Source: Datisca glomerata (lineage: Eukaryota; Streptophyta; Magnoliopsida; Cucurbitales; Datiscaceae). Taken from it: a DNA stretch of 64,000 nt. Positions 45,252 to 57,599 of this stretch are shown here, piece by piece; positions within the stretch are counted from its first letter, which is position 1; every line of letters starts with the position of its first letter. The translations under genes and the position numbers were made by a program. Under the pieces are notes generated by a model. It did no database searches, was not told where the DNA came from, and was given only the letters and a program-made list of their open reading frames with translations. The stretch is from NCBI GenBank assembly GCA_003255025.1, contig QANY01002227.1, forward strand, positions 1,351,501 through 1,415,500, written 5' to 3'.

Positions 45252-46478
45252 TCAAACCCTGAAGCCTCTGCTGTTCCTTCTTCCTCTAGCCTTTTCGAAT
45301 TTTCTTCCTTTTGATCGAACATAAGGTTTGATGTGGCTGTGCGGTACACCAGGAGCTGGGCCAAAGTGCTTCACAGCTTAACGAGTATTCTTTGGACCTC
45401 TCAATAGAACCTGCAGCAGTTGCAATAAATTTTCATCGACTGAATTATTCAATTTTCTGAATAAATTAAAAGTATAAAGAACGATCAACATAATCAATTC
45501 TTCAAAGATGTGTTTAAGACCATAGCATGTAATTAAGATATGAAATGTACTCCGGAAAATTTCAGATCACTAAAAGACTACGAATAAGGGGCATTTAGCT
45601 CTGTAATTACAACTATACAAGATTCAAAAAGCAATATAGCTTACTGTGTTCTGGCCAAGAGGGACTCTAAGAGCAAGCTGGTCAAAGGTCAAACATTCTC
45701 CACCAGCTTTTTCAATCCTAGCTCTGGCAATCTCTGTGAACCTCAAGGCTGTCACTTTCACTGCTGGAACTTCATATACCCGAATGTCATCCGTCACGGA
45801 TCCAACAACCACAGCAGTCTTACCTTCCTAGAGGATTAAACAGAGAAAATAGTAACCTTCAGTAAATTCGAGAGAAAACGAAATAACTCGAATGATTGAT
45901 GCAAGTTAAGTTAATACAATCAAACGAATTCCAGTCCAGCAGAAAGTTTTGCCTAATTGAATACTCATTATGGCAATTCAAACACCAAATCAAGTCAGTA
46001 ATCATATTTACTTTTCTTTTTACCCGCTTCAGAAGCCAAATAGAAAAGACTCACCTTTCCCTCCATGTAGCGGATGAGTCTAGAGAGAGAAAGAGCCGGC
46101 TTGTTGACCTTGCTCATGAAGAACCTCTTCAATATCACCGCATTGAACCTGCTTCCTGTCCTCCTCACCAGAAATCGGTAAAGCTGCACTCAGATCCATC
46201 CATGTCAAACCAAAATGCTCTGTAGTCTATACCAGATAGAAATTCTAACATAAATATACATATGAGTTAATCAGCACAGACTGAAAGCGAGAAGTGAAAA
46301 TAAAGAGAACCTTCACGAGAAGCTTGAGGTAAATATCATCTGATTTGGGGGCAGTGCGTTTGGTCTTCTTGCTCTTGCCTCCGGCAACCAAATCTATACC
46401 CTTCAAACAGAAAATTCAGAGGGATCCGGCGAGTTGTTAATAGAAACACTAGCCTAGAATTAAGGAGACAAATACCAT
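45252..46478 (-). pseudogene. RPL18: Ribosomal protein eL18 (RPL18) gene with a premature stop in the last exon
   Basis: Five exons on minus: 46478-46476 (only the ATG), 46400-46311, 46183-46055, 45827-45645 and 45410-45252. All junctions are GT..AG and the phases join to a 187-codon frame, the normal eL18 length. Recognisable family segments are [46 protein letters not shown] and [20 protein letters not shown]. Codon 146 (45380-45378) is TAA where the family has Glu (GAA), inside the KN-x-R-E-AVKHFG motif. The last about 42 residues, rich in Arg and Lys that bind 28S rRNA, would be lost. The stop is in the final exon, so the transcript might escape decay. eL18 belongs to the large cytosolic ribosomal subunit and plants have several copies. 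A base-calling error cannot be ruled out. Confidence 0.9.
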
Positions 46479-47643
46479 TGCTGCTGGTGTTGCAGGTGCT
46501 TCTACTCGGTGCGTGAAACTGAAACAAGTGTTTCAAACAAGAACTAGGACTTTGGATCCTTTGTCAGTTACTAATGGTAAAAGACGAAACCATTTATCAT
46601 CATGTCCCTACAAATTAAAAAGCTAAATCAACACGCTGCAGTAGCGCGAATGACTCAGTACACTCTCCATTTAATCAAAATGTGGGTTTTGAAGGTTTAA
46701 ACAAAACGCGTGTTTTGGAGAATATAGAGAAGCGGGAAAATGAAACACATTCCATCATCATATCAATGACACGTGTCAATATGCCCTGATACTCACCGTT
46801 AGATTAGAAATCAAACGGATTGTCACTCAAAAAGCACTAAAACATCTAGTATCGTCGAAACCCTCCCAACCCACGAAGAAACAGACCCTCTCCAAGCCAT
46901 TGAAACCGTCCACACAACTCTATTGAAGCCGCCATTCTTCCTACTTGAAAGAAAACCTAACCGCAAGGAAGAAGTTATTAAAGGAGCTCAAAGGTCAACA
47001 AACATTCAGCAAAACAGGTATGAAAAAACCTTCTTTGATTTATGTTTTGACAGTATCTAAATTAGTTACCTAATTTTGGTCTTTTTATTTTCGGTGGTTT
47101 AGATGCATATTAAGTCCCCAATTTAATTAAATCTATCAAAACTAAATGATTTTAGTATCTAATTTAGTTACAAAAGCTACTACTAAACCTTATTATGTTA
47201 GATTCTCTTCTGTAGAGTTAACTAGTATATAGATTAGTGACCTAACAAAATATAAGTCAACTTTAGTTTACTATGTGCATAATTTTGAATCTGTTACATG
47301 CATTTTATAAAAAGACCAAATTAGTATCAAAATCGGTTGCATGTTGGTCTATAATTTACTGAGTACTCGGTATAACTCATTACATGTATTATATGAATCT
47401 GTTAGATACATTTTATAGTATCAAAATTTGTTACAAAAAGGTAATAACATATCTGATATCTGTCAATAATTTTGATACTGGTATGACTTAATTTTATTAT
47501 CAATGTATGATAACTCACTACTTGTTTTTCCAAGAAGTGAGTTATCAATGTAGATATCTGTCAATAATTTATATATTGGTTTAAAAAATATGGTTGCTTA
47601 AAAGTATGTTGTTATTATGAAAGATGACTCGAGCTAAAACACA
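46479..47643. other. Upstream region of eL18 and flank of the MULE-related block
   Basis: No coding sequence is recognised. A direct repeat partner of 48034-48116 lies at 47457-47536. Confidence 0.55.
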
Positions 47644-48116
47644 ATGAGTAAAAGGGTTAAAAAAAAGAAACAAGAAGGATCATCACGTAGAACGCGATCA
47701 CAACTTCAAATAAAGGAAGGTAATCAACAAATAGAAGAACAACTCCCGATAAATGAAGAATTGTTTCAAACACAAGATGAAACACAATCGACCCAGACAA
47801 CACAAGATGAAGATACGCAGTCTATAATGGAAGATGATACACAACCCATACATGAATAAGAGGAAAAATAATCTGAAGAAGAAGACGAGGATGATGAAAT
47901 GAAAATGATGAAGATGCAGCTGAAGAATCTGTTGAAGAAGAATGCAATGAACCAGAAAAAGAAGAAAAAGAAATCTGAGATGAAATCAATTGAGGAAAGC
48001 GTGTACAATTCAAAGGTAAAAACATCTTTATATTCTGATATCTGTCAATAATTTAGATACTGTTGTGATTTAATTTTATTACCAATGCAGGATAACCCAT
48101 TGCTTGTTCTGCCAAG
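47457..48116 (+). repeat. Direct repeat of about 80 bp (47457-47536 and 48034-48116)
   Basis: Both copies start GATATCTGTCAATAATTT and include ACTTAATTTTATTA/GATTTAATTTTATTA, then a GATAACYCAYT core and TTCTGCCAAG/TTTTCCAAG. A third shorter piece (GTAGATATCTGTCAATAATTT) lies at about 47551-47571. The second copy appears to supply an acceptor (ATGCAG) and a small exon of the gene below. Confidence 0.85.
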
Positions 48117-49605
48117 TAAGTGGAACTCTAAATAGCGGATAAATCTCTATTTTAGTCTTTTTCTCATTTCAACGATAAAGAAGATTTTGAACTCAAAGAA
48201 ACAAAGATGTTTCAAAAAAGAGAAATGTTTTGGACACTTATTGGACATGCAAATTCATAGCTTCCCCTCACAGCTATTCATGCATCTAATGAGGAGACAA
48301 TGTCGTACCATCAGCAAAATTGAAGGGGTAAACTTTAACATTGATGGTAATATTATGAACTTTGGCTTAAAAGAATTTGTACTAGTGACGGGGTTGAACT
48401 GTGGGGAGTATCCACTGATACGAAAGGGGGGAATGAATGAAGGAATGCTAAGAGAGACTGTTTTCCCATCAATGAAGTCGAAAATGCGCAAAAACCTTGC
48501 ATTATCATTCAATGCGATGCAAGGAGCGAAAGAGGAAAATAAGATAAAGGTTGCGCGATTATAATTCTTGGAAAACCTTCTCTTAGCTCGTCAAGAGAGC
48601 ATAAAGATCGACATTCAACACGTCAATATAATTGATGACGAGAAAGCATTCGAGAGATATCCATAGGGAAGGTTGTCATATGAACTAACAATCAAATTCA
48701 TTAAAGACTATTTCAAGCACGTAGATGCGATGAGATATGGTGTTGGTGGTTTCCCGTATGCTTTGATCTTTGGGCGTACGAGACTATCCCCAACATTTCA
48801 TCAAGGAAAAATTAATTTTTCAAGAGGATAGCGACAACAATTCCAAGGATTTGCAACTAGGAATCGCATGTACATCCTTCGTGGAATGACTTGGCCAATA
48901 CTATTTTTAACAATAACTTAATACGTAATTTAATTACCGTTACTTAAAATTATTTACTATTGTTGAAAAAGCTGCTTTTGAATAACCTTATTTTATTAAA
49001 TGATCAAACAATTTCGAATCATGTTGACAAGAATGGTACCGACCCGGAAGGAACTAGAAGCACCATACATGGAGCCTTTCCATAACACCAAAGAGACAAC
49101 GACAAAAGGAAATGAACTAATAATGGCTAATGTCCAATCCGAGGAAGATGGCTCATTTGAGAGACTAATGAAGAAACCTCATAAGAATTATAGAGAAGCA
49201 GGGAGTAGCGGACCAAGAGCCGATGACGAAACAAAGGAACAGTTGCATTTGATATTCGTAAGCTTGAATACAATATCAAACGATATTAAAAAAAATTGAA
49301 AGATTATACCAACAAGCTGGGCAGCAAGAAGTGGTAAGAAAATATATACGGTTCATTATAAAATTATGAATATTATTACTGATATATTATATATTGATAT
49401 ATAGGAGCATGAACAAGATCAAGGCCAAGAGGAAGGCAAAGAGGAAGGCCAACGGGAGGAAGTATTGATGAAGGTTTTTAGGAGCAAAGGCAGATCTTCA
49501 AAGAAACCGAAAGGAAGAAGACGGTTGGTCATGAAAAGCAAAGCTCTTGAATCACCATATATGGATGAGGGAGCAAAAAAAGTGAAGAAGACGGGTAGCG
49601 AATGA
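47644..49605 (+). pseudogene. DUF1985-type gene (MULE-associated), broken
   Basis: The first block, 47644-47859, encodes a basic start (SKRVKKKKQEGSSRRTRSQL) and a Gln/Thr/Asp-rich linker. The second, 48187-48564, contains the DUF1985 signature FGLKEFVLVTGLNCGEYPL preceded by an L-x-RRQCRT segment. Further blocks continue to 48890 with stops, then at 49000-49299 and about 49405-49605 there is a charged tail ending KKVKKTGSE-stop. The DUF1985 family is found in plant genomes mostly beside or inside Mutator-like elements that carry captured Ulp1 protease genes. I find no Ulp1 catalytic domain here, so either it was lost or this is the short form. Stops near 47860, 48565, 48665 and 48830 argue for a pseudogene, though introns could remove some of them. 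Confidence 0.7.
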
Positions 49606-50224
49606 TCAAGGACCGAAGCCAACTTCACTTGAAACCGGACCAAGCTTCTCCCTTGGATCTCAATTTGATTAGTGGGTTTTAGATTTATGTTTTTAAGAAT
49701 TCGATATGGATTAAGAATTCGATATGGATTTGTGTTAGTATGGATTTTTAACAAGTTCTTAGATACCGTTATATGAATGTTTATGAATATGTTTTTAGAA
49801 TTTGAGAAGTATTTAAACATATAATTGAGTGCTGCTATATAGTATAATTTCTTGTGCATGAGCTGGATTATTTGGGGGTATCATGTAAAAATACGTAACC
49901 CCTTTTCAGTTCAAAGTAGGACAATATATAAATCAGATACACAAGGTATATAATTTTATGACGAGCTTTATACAACTGTTAGAGACATAACAATTTTAAA
50001 AACCTGCCTAAAAACTGCCTATCAATGAAAAAAGTGCACATAAAATAAGCATATTTAAATAGTCAACTTCAAGCAACAACTAAATTGAAATTAACAATTA
50101 AAATACAATTTAAATTGAAGTTTGTCAATAAAAAATAACTTGCATTAAGACTCATAAAAAAGAATGCTCATAAACAATAAAAGTACAAATTTAATAATAT
50201 CAAATATTAAAATAATAATTATGT
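49606..50224. other. Noncoding segment between two convergent MULE-related genes
   Basis: AT-rich. A short tandem repeat, AAGAATTCGATATGGATT, occurs twice at about 49695-49730. Otherwise nothing is recognised. Confidence 0.6.
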
Positions 50225-51962
50225 CTACTTGCTACTCCTACAAGAGGAAGCATGAATTGGGTTCTTGCATGTTTTCTGATTGTGACCAAATTGACCACAA
50301 CGACCACATTTCACACGTCGCCTAGTTTCACATATAGAAGGAATACATTGCTTCTTCGGTCTCCCAGCTGAACGTCTCACATCTGAGGTAATGTCTTCAA
50401 TTGACCTTCATCCTGAATATATAACATGATCCAATTTCCGAATGGGTGAACGACGCATTTATAGGTTGAAGCGTATTCTGTACTTGAAAAACAATCACTA
50501 ACATATGAATATGAACTCAAATTTCGATTGTAAAAGACAGCACAAGCATGAGCACGGGATATGATCCAAATCCTACCTCCGACAAGAACACGTACGACTA
50601 CTCAAGTTCAAAACATCCATGACACCACCATGGCTAACATGAAATTCATTTATATCGGATGAGCCAACCTGAAAAGCCATAAAAATAGGTTAGACATAAC
50701 CATTATGTTAAAATAAAACCATATAGTAACTAAATAAAATACAGGACACATACCGACATAGCTCGAGCAACTATATACTCGTCCCTCAAATGTCCCTCAG
50801 TCGATGGTGTAAGCTTCATTTTCAAAAAAGATGTTGTTCTACGCTCGTAAAACCACCTCAAACACATTTGATGTATAAATTCTAACAAACGTATGATAGG
50901 AAGTTCATGTGCTTTAACTAAAACATTAATAATACTTTCAGAGATGTCTGAGGTCAGCATGTTATACCGCTAACTAGGAAAATAAGCTTGTGCCCATCTA
51001 GGAAATCCAATTCCCTCCAAATAAGAACGAACACATGGAGATATCTTATCCAAACTCCGCATGTGACGCTCAAAGTCAGGCATAAGATAAGCCTTAACAT
51101 ATGCATAAAAAATGGGATCAATGTTATTCGGTAACTTAAACCTAGTTTTTATATTCTAACATAAATGGAACGTGCGTTCTCCTTGATGAGCATCAGGGAA
51201 AACAATACTAATGACATTGAGAATACTAGTGTGTCGATCAGAAGCAATAACTAAATCAACATCTCCAATGCAAGAATGCAGCTTACGCATGAACCATATC
51301 CAAGAATCATCATTCTCTGAATCAACTATAGCAAATGCTAATGGAAAAAATTGGTTGTTACCATCTAAAAAACAAATAGTTAACAAAATACCCACATACT
51401 TCACCTTTAAAAACGTGTCATCAACTGATATCCATGGTCTACAGTGTCTCCACCCATCTAAGGACGCAGCATTAGACAAAAAATAATACTTGAACCTCCC
51501 AGCAATAAAAAGTAAAATAATAGTAACTAAATTATATGCTATATTTACTAAGCATAAGTAACTATGTCTTACCAGGATTAGTTTCATGCAATGCTGCAAA
51601 AAAATGAAGGAATAACAGCGTATGATTCTTCAGAAGACCCCAAAACAGAATTCATAGCAATTTCTTTCCCCCTTAAAGCTTTATGATAACTAACATGGAC
51701 ACCATGTTTCACACACATGTGGTCAACAATCTCCTTTGGATGAATCCAACACATTACAAGATATCGTCCCAACATCAAGAACAACATTCATAACTGTATT
51801 TTCTCGTGTAGCAGACAAACATAATTCACGTATAACCAAATCTAATAGAACTCCAAATGTTGAATCCTCATCAATAAAAACCAGTTTTCATTTGTTATCC
51901 ACATATATATTGGTATCACACCACCTACCATCATAAAACAAAATAATAGGAACCTTCGACAT
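50225..51962 (-). pseudogene. Mutator-like (MULE) transposase, broken
   Basis: On minus it starts at ATG 51962 (MSKVPIILFYDGRW). Segments in order are an N-terminal MuDR-type region, a plant MULE DNA-binding region near 51787-51584 (HPKEIVDHMCVKHGVHVSYH), and the DDE core at 51500-51170 with ISVDDTFLK, GNNQFFPLAFAIVDSENDDS and LVIASDRHTSI. Then come the region after the core with RLLEFIHQMCLRWFYERR (50900) and a CCHC zinc knuckle near 50310-50260 (KCGRCGQFGHNQKTCKN), ending SCRSSK-stop at 50225. Codon 25 is TGA (51890-51888) where TGG is expected. There are more stops near 51584 and 51140-50960, some possibly intronic. It once moved a Mutator-like element; with these defects it is inactive. 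Confidence 0.88.
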
Positions 51963-52842
51963 GTCTGAAAATACAAATATTCATAAAGTTCAGAAAAATA
52001 ATAAGACGGTACATAAAATTTATACTGACAGTATATAACTTAGTTACCAATATACAAAAGCAAGACTCAAAATAATGTTTGTCTGAAAAGAAGCAAGAAT
52101 AATGCTTCCTAACAATAACACAAAATAACGAAGAAAATACATAGACTCAAATAAAAATAATGTACATAATCTAACAAGAACATTTCATAAACAAGAACAC
52201 AAACTAAAAGAACAAATCAACGTAGAAAAAAATACATAGAAGATAAACAATCAAAGAAGATAAACAATCACAAATTTTCTATTTAGAAAATCTGGAAATA
52301 ACGAAAGTTGCAAGAAATTGCAATGTAAATCATAAATTTTCTGAACAATATAAAACAAGAAATTGCAAAGTAAATCTTAATAATGTGAAAAATCAAGAAA
52401 TATAACTCACCTCGCCGGATAAGAATAAACAGAAAAGGCGATGGAAGCAGCTCGCCGGAGAAGAAGAACAACCAGCAGCACGTCGTAAAATTCTTGTAGT
52501 TCATTGAAAACAGAAGACTTGAATCTGAAAACAGTATCAGCTCGAATCTCTTAGCTCGAAAATAAAGATCATTACAATAGGGTTGTTCAGAAATCGCGAC
52601 TTCTTCCGATGAGGAAGGAAGAAGCGCATTACAGTATGGTTGCCAATTTTGAAAACCCACAGCTCGTTTCCATTCTTGTAGCTCATGATAGAGAAGGGCA
52701 AAATAGGAAAATGATAAAATTTTAACTTAGCACGTGCAATTTCCGACCATCCCTGCAATTTAAGAAAAAATGAACATTTTGTTAAATACACCCACCCAAA
52801 GTGATGAAAATTGCAAATTTCCCTAGAAAATAACCTTCTAAT
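51963..52842. other. Upstream region of the MULE transposase
   Basis: No gene is recognised. A terminal inverted repeat of the transposase-bearing element should lie near 52750-52840 (on minus, GGGAAATTTGCAATTTTCAT is a candidate), but I did not find its partner on the left side. Confidence 0.45.
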
Positions 52843-52851
52843 TTTTAAAAG

Positions 52852-53063
52852 GGCAAACTACAGTTCTGCCCCTTGTAGTTTGAGGTAATTTTTATTTTAG
52901 ATCCTTCATTTTAAAAATCTATAAAATAGATCATACAATTATCTTTTTTATTTATGTTACACATTCCGTTGGATCTCCAATATTAAAGGTCCATCACGGT
53001 TTACTGGATGTGACATTACATGGCAAGTAACTTAACGACACGTCAGCTTTTTAATTACCCAGC
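52852..53063 (+). repeat. Left inverted arm of the Pack-MULE
   Basis: It starts GGCAAACTACAG and pairs with 54140-54350, with perhaps 25 percent mismatch by eye. Confidence 0.85.
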
Positions 53064-53770
53064 AGCCACGTGGGAGGAAAACCCTTGTTCTCATCCATGG
53101 CGTCCCGACCAAAGTTGCCATTGAGCAAAGCTTGGAAGCTCTAATGGTGAGAGAACATTTTCCTTTTGTTAATTGTCTCACTCTTAATCTTGTTTTCGTT
53201 TACATTTTCTATTGCGTAATTTTTAAAGGCTCACGTGTAGGAGCTTTTTCCCCTTAAATTGAGTAATTTTTTATGATTTCCTTTGAAGGATTTTAATTTT
53301 CTTTTTGAATGGTTTATTTTTTGGGTGTTAAATATGATCAGCATTTCAGGATGAAATGGAATCGAACACTTACAAAAGTTTTGGAAGTGGTGGCACTTCT
53401 GCTTATTTGCGTTACCTCCCAGATCTGAATTGTATAATGAAAAGAAGAATAAGGAGGAGGAAAAATGTTTCTTTTTCAATTGCATAATTGAATAGCAGGA
53501 AAGGAACAAAAAAAATACTGCTCGAGTGCGTGGAAATGAGGTTGCAAGTACAACCCAGAATAATTTTTCCCAATTGTCAAAGAAAGTAGGCCCTCTCTCT
53601 TAAGCTGGCAAACAAAAAAAATAAAAATAGGCAAAAAATTCCACGGGCAGCCTAACCCCAACCCTTCATTAATGGAGGAGGAGGAGCCTCTGCAAAAGTG
53701 CTATTTGTGAGCCACATTGTCAATTTTTCTTTACCATTAGGGGAACTTAAAAACCAATGGGAAATAAAAG

Positions 53771-54121
53771 ATGGGTCATTGTGCTGGCGGGGAAAGGAAG
53801 AATCTTTGTGAGAATGATGTGAAAAGGTTGAGAGAGAAAATAAGGAATCTGTAAGAGGAAATTGGGGGGGTGTATGAGAGGGAGAGAGAGAATAAAGGGT
53901 ATGAGACATATATGTTGGTCTATGCATTTAAGGAGGCAGGGTGGAGGGAGGAGAGGAAGAAGTTAAAAGGGGAAGTGAAGATGTTGAGGAAGATGGTGGA
54001 AGAGAAGAAGGAGAAGGTTATAGAGATGGAAGAAGGGATGAGTGGTGTCAGTGTGGGAGAGAATGGTGAGAAAGAGTGGGAACTGAGGGAAGAAGAAAGA
54101 GGGGGATTAGGGGTAATTTGA
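53771..54121 (+). pseudogene. Captured coiled-coil gene fragment inside the Pack-MULE
   Basis: One frame runs from ATG 53771 to TGA 54121 with a single in-frame stop at 53852-53854. It encodes a charged, heptad-rich coiled coil: NDVKRLREKIRNL, then YERERENKGYETYMLVYAFK, then WREERKKLKGEVKMLRKMVE. The YERERENKGYE..AFKEA-W-R-ERK-L segment looks to me like part of a conserved plant coiled-coil family that I cannot name with certainty. The remainder after about 54010 is Glu/Gly-rich. GC content is above that of the flanking arms. Host gene fragments inside a transposase-less MULE define a Pack-MULE. It is a fragment with a stop, so it is probably not a working gene. Confidence 0.65.
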
Positions 54122-54139
54122 GTAATTCCTCCCACATGG

Positions 54140-54350
54140 ATGTTTGAGTAATTAAAAAATTGATGTGACGTTAAATTATTTGTCACATAATAGCGCATCA
54201 GCAAACCGTTAGTATTTTTAAGCGGAGATTAAACGGAAAGTCTAACGTGAATAAAAAAGTAACTGTATGGTCTACTTTGTAAATATTTAAAATGAAGAGT
54301 TTAAAATAAAAATTATCTCAAACTACAGGGGGTAAAAATATAGTTTATGC
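54140..54350 (-). repeat. Right inverted arm of the Pack-MULE
   Basis: It pairs with 52852-53063 and ends TAGTTTATGC. Confidence 0.85.
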
Positions 54351-54360
54351 TTTTAAAAAA

Positions 54361-57300
54361 ATTACAAGCACATTATTACTAATTTTAATAGTTCATATTG
54401 ACAGGTTATTATTATTTGTCATTTCTCAATTTTAGTTGTTTATATATTATATTTTGAAAAAAATCTTTTATTTTGACAGAAATATATAATGTTTGGATCA
54501 ATAAATAGCGCAATAGTAATTGAAGAATCACATTTTTTACCTTTGATTAAGGGCGAGGGAGTTCTGTGTAGATATGAAAACTAAATAAAGTGTTCGGGAA
54601 ATTAAATCAAACTTCAAAGAAGGCTCGTATAATTTATCATTATTGGAAATTGATAGCACAAAATTACTCAGATGATTACACATATTTGGTTTTACTAAAT
54701 CCCAAACTAGGTGTCTTGCAGTTTTATATCAAATTAATGATATAGTGACAAATTAAAAATTTTAATATTTTAAATTTTCAGAAGTTTCAGAATAACATAC
54801 ATTTTTATGTAAATTTTGCATACTCCATTTTTTAGCTCAAAAACATAGAGCACATAAAATGAAATGTTTTAAATTGAAAATTAGATGATTGAAATACATA
54901 TGTGACATTGTTCATTGAATAATGTAGAAGATAATTTTTTTCTCTGTAGTGTTGCATTACTGAAAAATGATTATTCCAGCAAGAGATAATTCCTTTTATT
55001 TGAAAATATTTTACAATTTTCTCCCAACTCTTTTTTCATGAATCATCATTTCCTGTTAACATAAATATGATATGATATTTAAATTAATCTACTTAAAGAT
55101 CAAATATTATCAATTGAAAAATAAAATTTTAAAGTATAAAATATATCTAAAAATACATTTATACAAACATTCACGCTTCCAATAGCATAGTATATAGACG
55201 CACAAAATCGCTCTTTGGCAACAAAGAAAAAAGAGATGATGCCGAGTATGGAATACATTTTCTTTGTATGTATGTTGGGGTCCCAACTGTTTTAGAAGAC
55301 GGATCAATATTTGCTAAGATTCTACCCATCTACTCTAGTACTTGAAAATTCATGAATGTGTTTAATTCACTGTGGTACACTTACAGCACTCATATGTTAA
55401 GCATGATTCAAACCAATTCATTTATTAAATAATTTATAAGCTAAGTGGTGGGACATGTTTTTTTGTTCATACATACTCCTTTTGGTTGGCAGAGGCGCAG
55501 CCAAGCTGAATCTCATCCACTCTACAAACAGATAGAAAGCTTCTATTGTCACTTCCAACCACCAAATTCCAACACAGTTGGTTGATCTACAGCTAATAGC
55601 GCATCTTGATGATAGAAAGAAACATCTTTTTACTTATTTATTTTTTTTGCGGGAAAGAGAGATACAATTTAACCACGATTAATTTGACAATGATAAAAAG
55701 TATCAGATATAATTATATCATTATTAGATCACTTCACATAATATTAATAAATAATTATATTAGAATGATAACACTTTTATATGATAAAAAACTTTTCAAT
55801 TGAACCGTCATCAAAACATCATTTTATTGGTTTTTATATTTATTATTTTCACTTTTATCACATTTTCCCTATCAATATCATAGGTACACCTTACGAGCTG
55901 AAAAAATGACCATTACATACAATTCTCAACTACCTCTCTTGATTTTTATAGCCGTAAAAATTGTGCGCCAAAGTTACAATTTTTGTTTTTTATGAGTTTA
56001 ATAAGTTGATGACTCAAATGTACAGCCTCCTAGATTTAGGTATGTGGTCGAATTCATCTTGCCATTTATTTTTGGGTTAAACGTGTAAACAATCTCGATA
56101 TTTCTGCGAGTTTACCGCACACACATTTTTTGGTATCTGCATTTTATATATTTTTAATTGGACCCACAATATCAATTAAAATTAGTGACCTAACTCAAAC
56201 CATTAGCATGTATTTCTTTATTCAGTATACTTATCATATTTTAATGACAGATTAACTCGGTGATTCAATGTTGATTTTAAAACTTTTTTAAAATCTATCA
56301 ATGGCATTTTTCATTTTTTAAGGATTTAAATAATGTTATTAAAAAAAAATTGAACATATTTTGTTGACATATTCATACATAAGCCTATTCAAGCAGCTTA
56401 GAAGTCTTGTTGCAAGATCTAAGCGTTCCTCCTATATTGGGCTGGCTAACATATCATTATGCTTATTTGATGTTTGAATCCATATGGTTAGTTGATTGTT
56501 ATTCCAATGTTCATTTTTTATGGACAACTGGTTAAGAACTTCATTAATTGATTTGGTTGATGATCGTCATCTGCTATAACCTCCTCTTAAGTTGAGTCAC
56601 TTATAAGAAATGCGTAAATTGATTTAAAGGATTAGCATTTTCTTGCATCCTTTTATTTGTCTTATCTGACGCTTACTACGTATTTGGTGAACTCCTAAAA
56701 CCTAATCGCGATGCATAATAGGTGAATCACCAATTTTTAACCCCTAAACGTCATCTTAAATGTGTTTATCGCATCGTCAAAGTCAAACGTTAGTTTAATA
56801 CCTCTAATCGCCTATTTCAGTCCCTATTCGCCATGTTCAAATAGTCGATCACCAATCTCCCTCTCAATCGCCACTTTTTTGCTCATAATCGTCATTTATA
56901 TGGCTCTAATCGCCATTCTTCACATTTTTCATTAAAATTGACATTTTTATAATTATTTACGATACACTGAGAAAATCATTGATAAAAATAGAAAAAAAAA
57001 CTCGTTATTTCAATGCAAACATTCATGATACTCATTTACTATGTGAAATTAGATTGGATTAATTAAGGATTTCTGGAACAATTGAACACTTAATCATAAC
57101 TTCGATAAAACTTGTCATTGACAATGTTGTTGTGCTATTGAGATAAGTATCAAGCAAGATGAGTTTTCACCAAATATAATTACATATCGTGATGTTATGA
57201 TGGTCGATAAATCCTATTTATCAGTTTAACGATTATGTATAACCCTTAAGATCGGATTCTACTGTTAAATCGAACATATCCGCTAAAAATTTTGAAATTT

Positions 57301-57480
57301 GAAATTTAACCTTTTTATTTTATAATAATAACCTCATAATTTTTGGAAAATGACATTTTATGTTTTAATTAATTTATTCCTATAAAATTAATTTTCAAAT
57401 CTAACATTATTTCTTATCAAAATTAACCACAACATTAAAAAAAACCCTTCCCCTTATTCTTAAAAAATCAATACCTACCC
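54361..57480. other. Long noncoding AT-rich region
   Basis: No open frame of note and no recognised element. At about 56700-56930 a cluster of short degenerate words of the type CTAATCGCCATTT is repeated some ten times. Confidence 0.65.
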
Positions 57481-57599
57481 TTCCCCCTCTCTCTCAATAC
57501 ATCATTTCTCTTCACTCAAACTCTATTCTCCTTCTTCTTCATCTCCATCTCCATCTCTCTCTTCATAGCTCGAAATCCATCAAAACTGATCAAAATCCA

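Larger units (their letters stand above)
52852..54350. mobile_element. Pack-MULE-like element with long terminal inverted repeats
   Basis: 1499 bp. Arms of about 210 bp (52852-53063 and 54140-54350) are inverted copies of each other; both include the word TGTAGTTTGAG, AATTTTTATTTTA and TTTAATTAC or its equivalent. Flanks TTTTAAAAG (52843-52851) and TTTTAAAAA (54351-54359) are a 9-bp target duplication with one mismatch. Long inverted repeats with 9-bp duplications mark the Mutator superfamily. The inside carries no transposase but has gene-like sequence, see 53771-54121. Confidence 0.88.

Noticed and set aside
49419..49859. 146-codon minus frame
   Set aside because: It lies opposite the charged tail of the DUF1985 gene and has no recognisable feature.
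53652..54204. Serine/proline-rich minus frames in the Pack-MULE
   Set aside because: Complement of the purine-rich coiled-coil fragment; composition explains the length.
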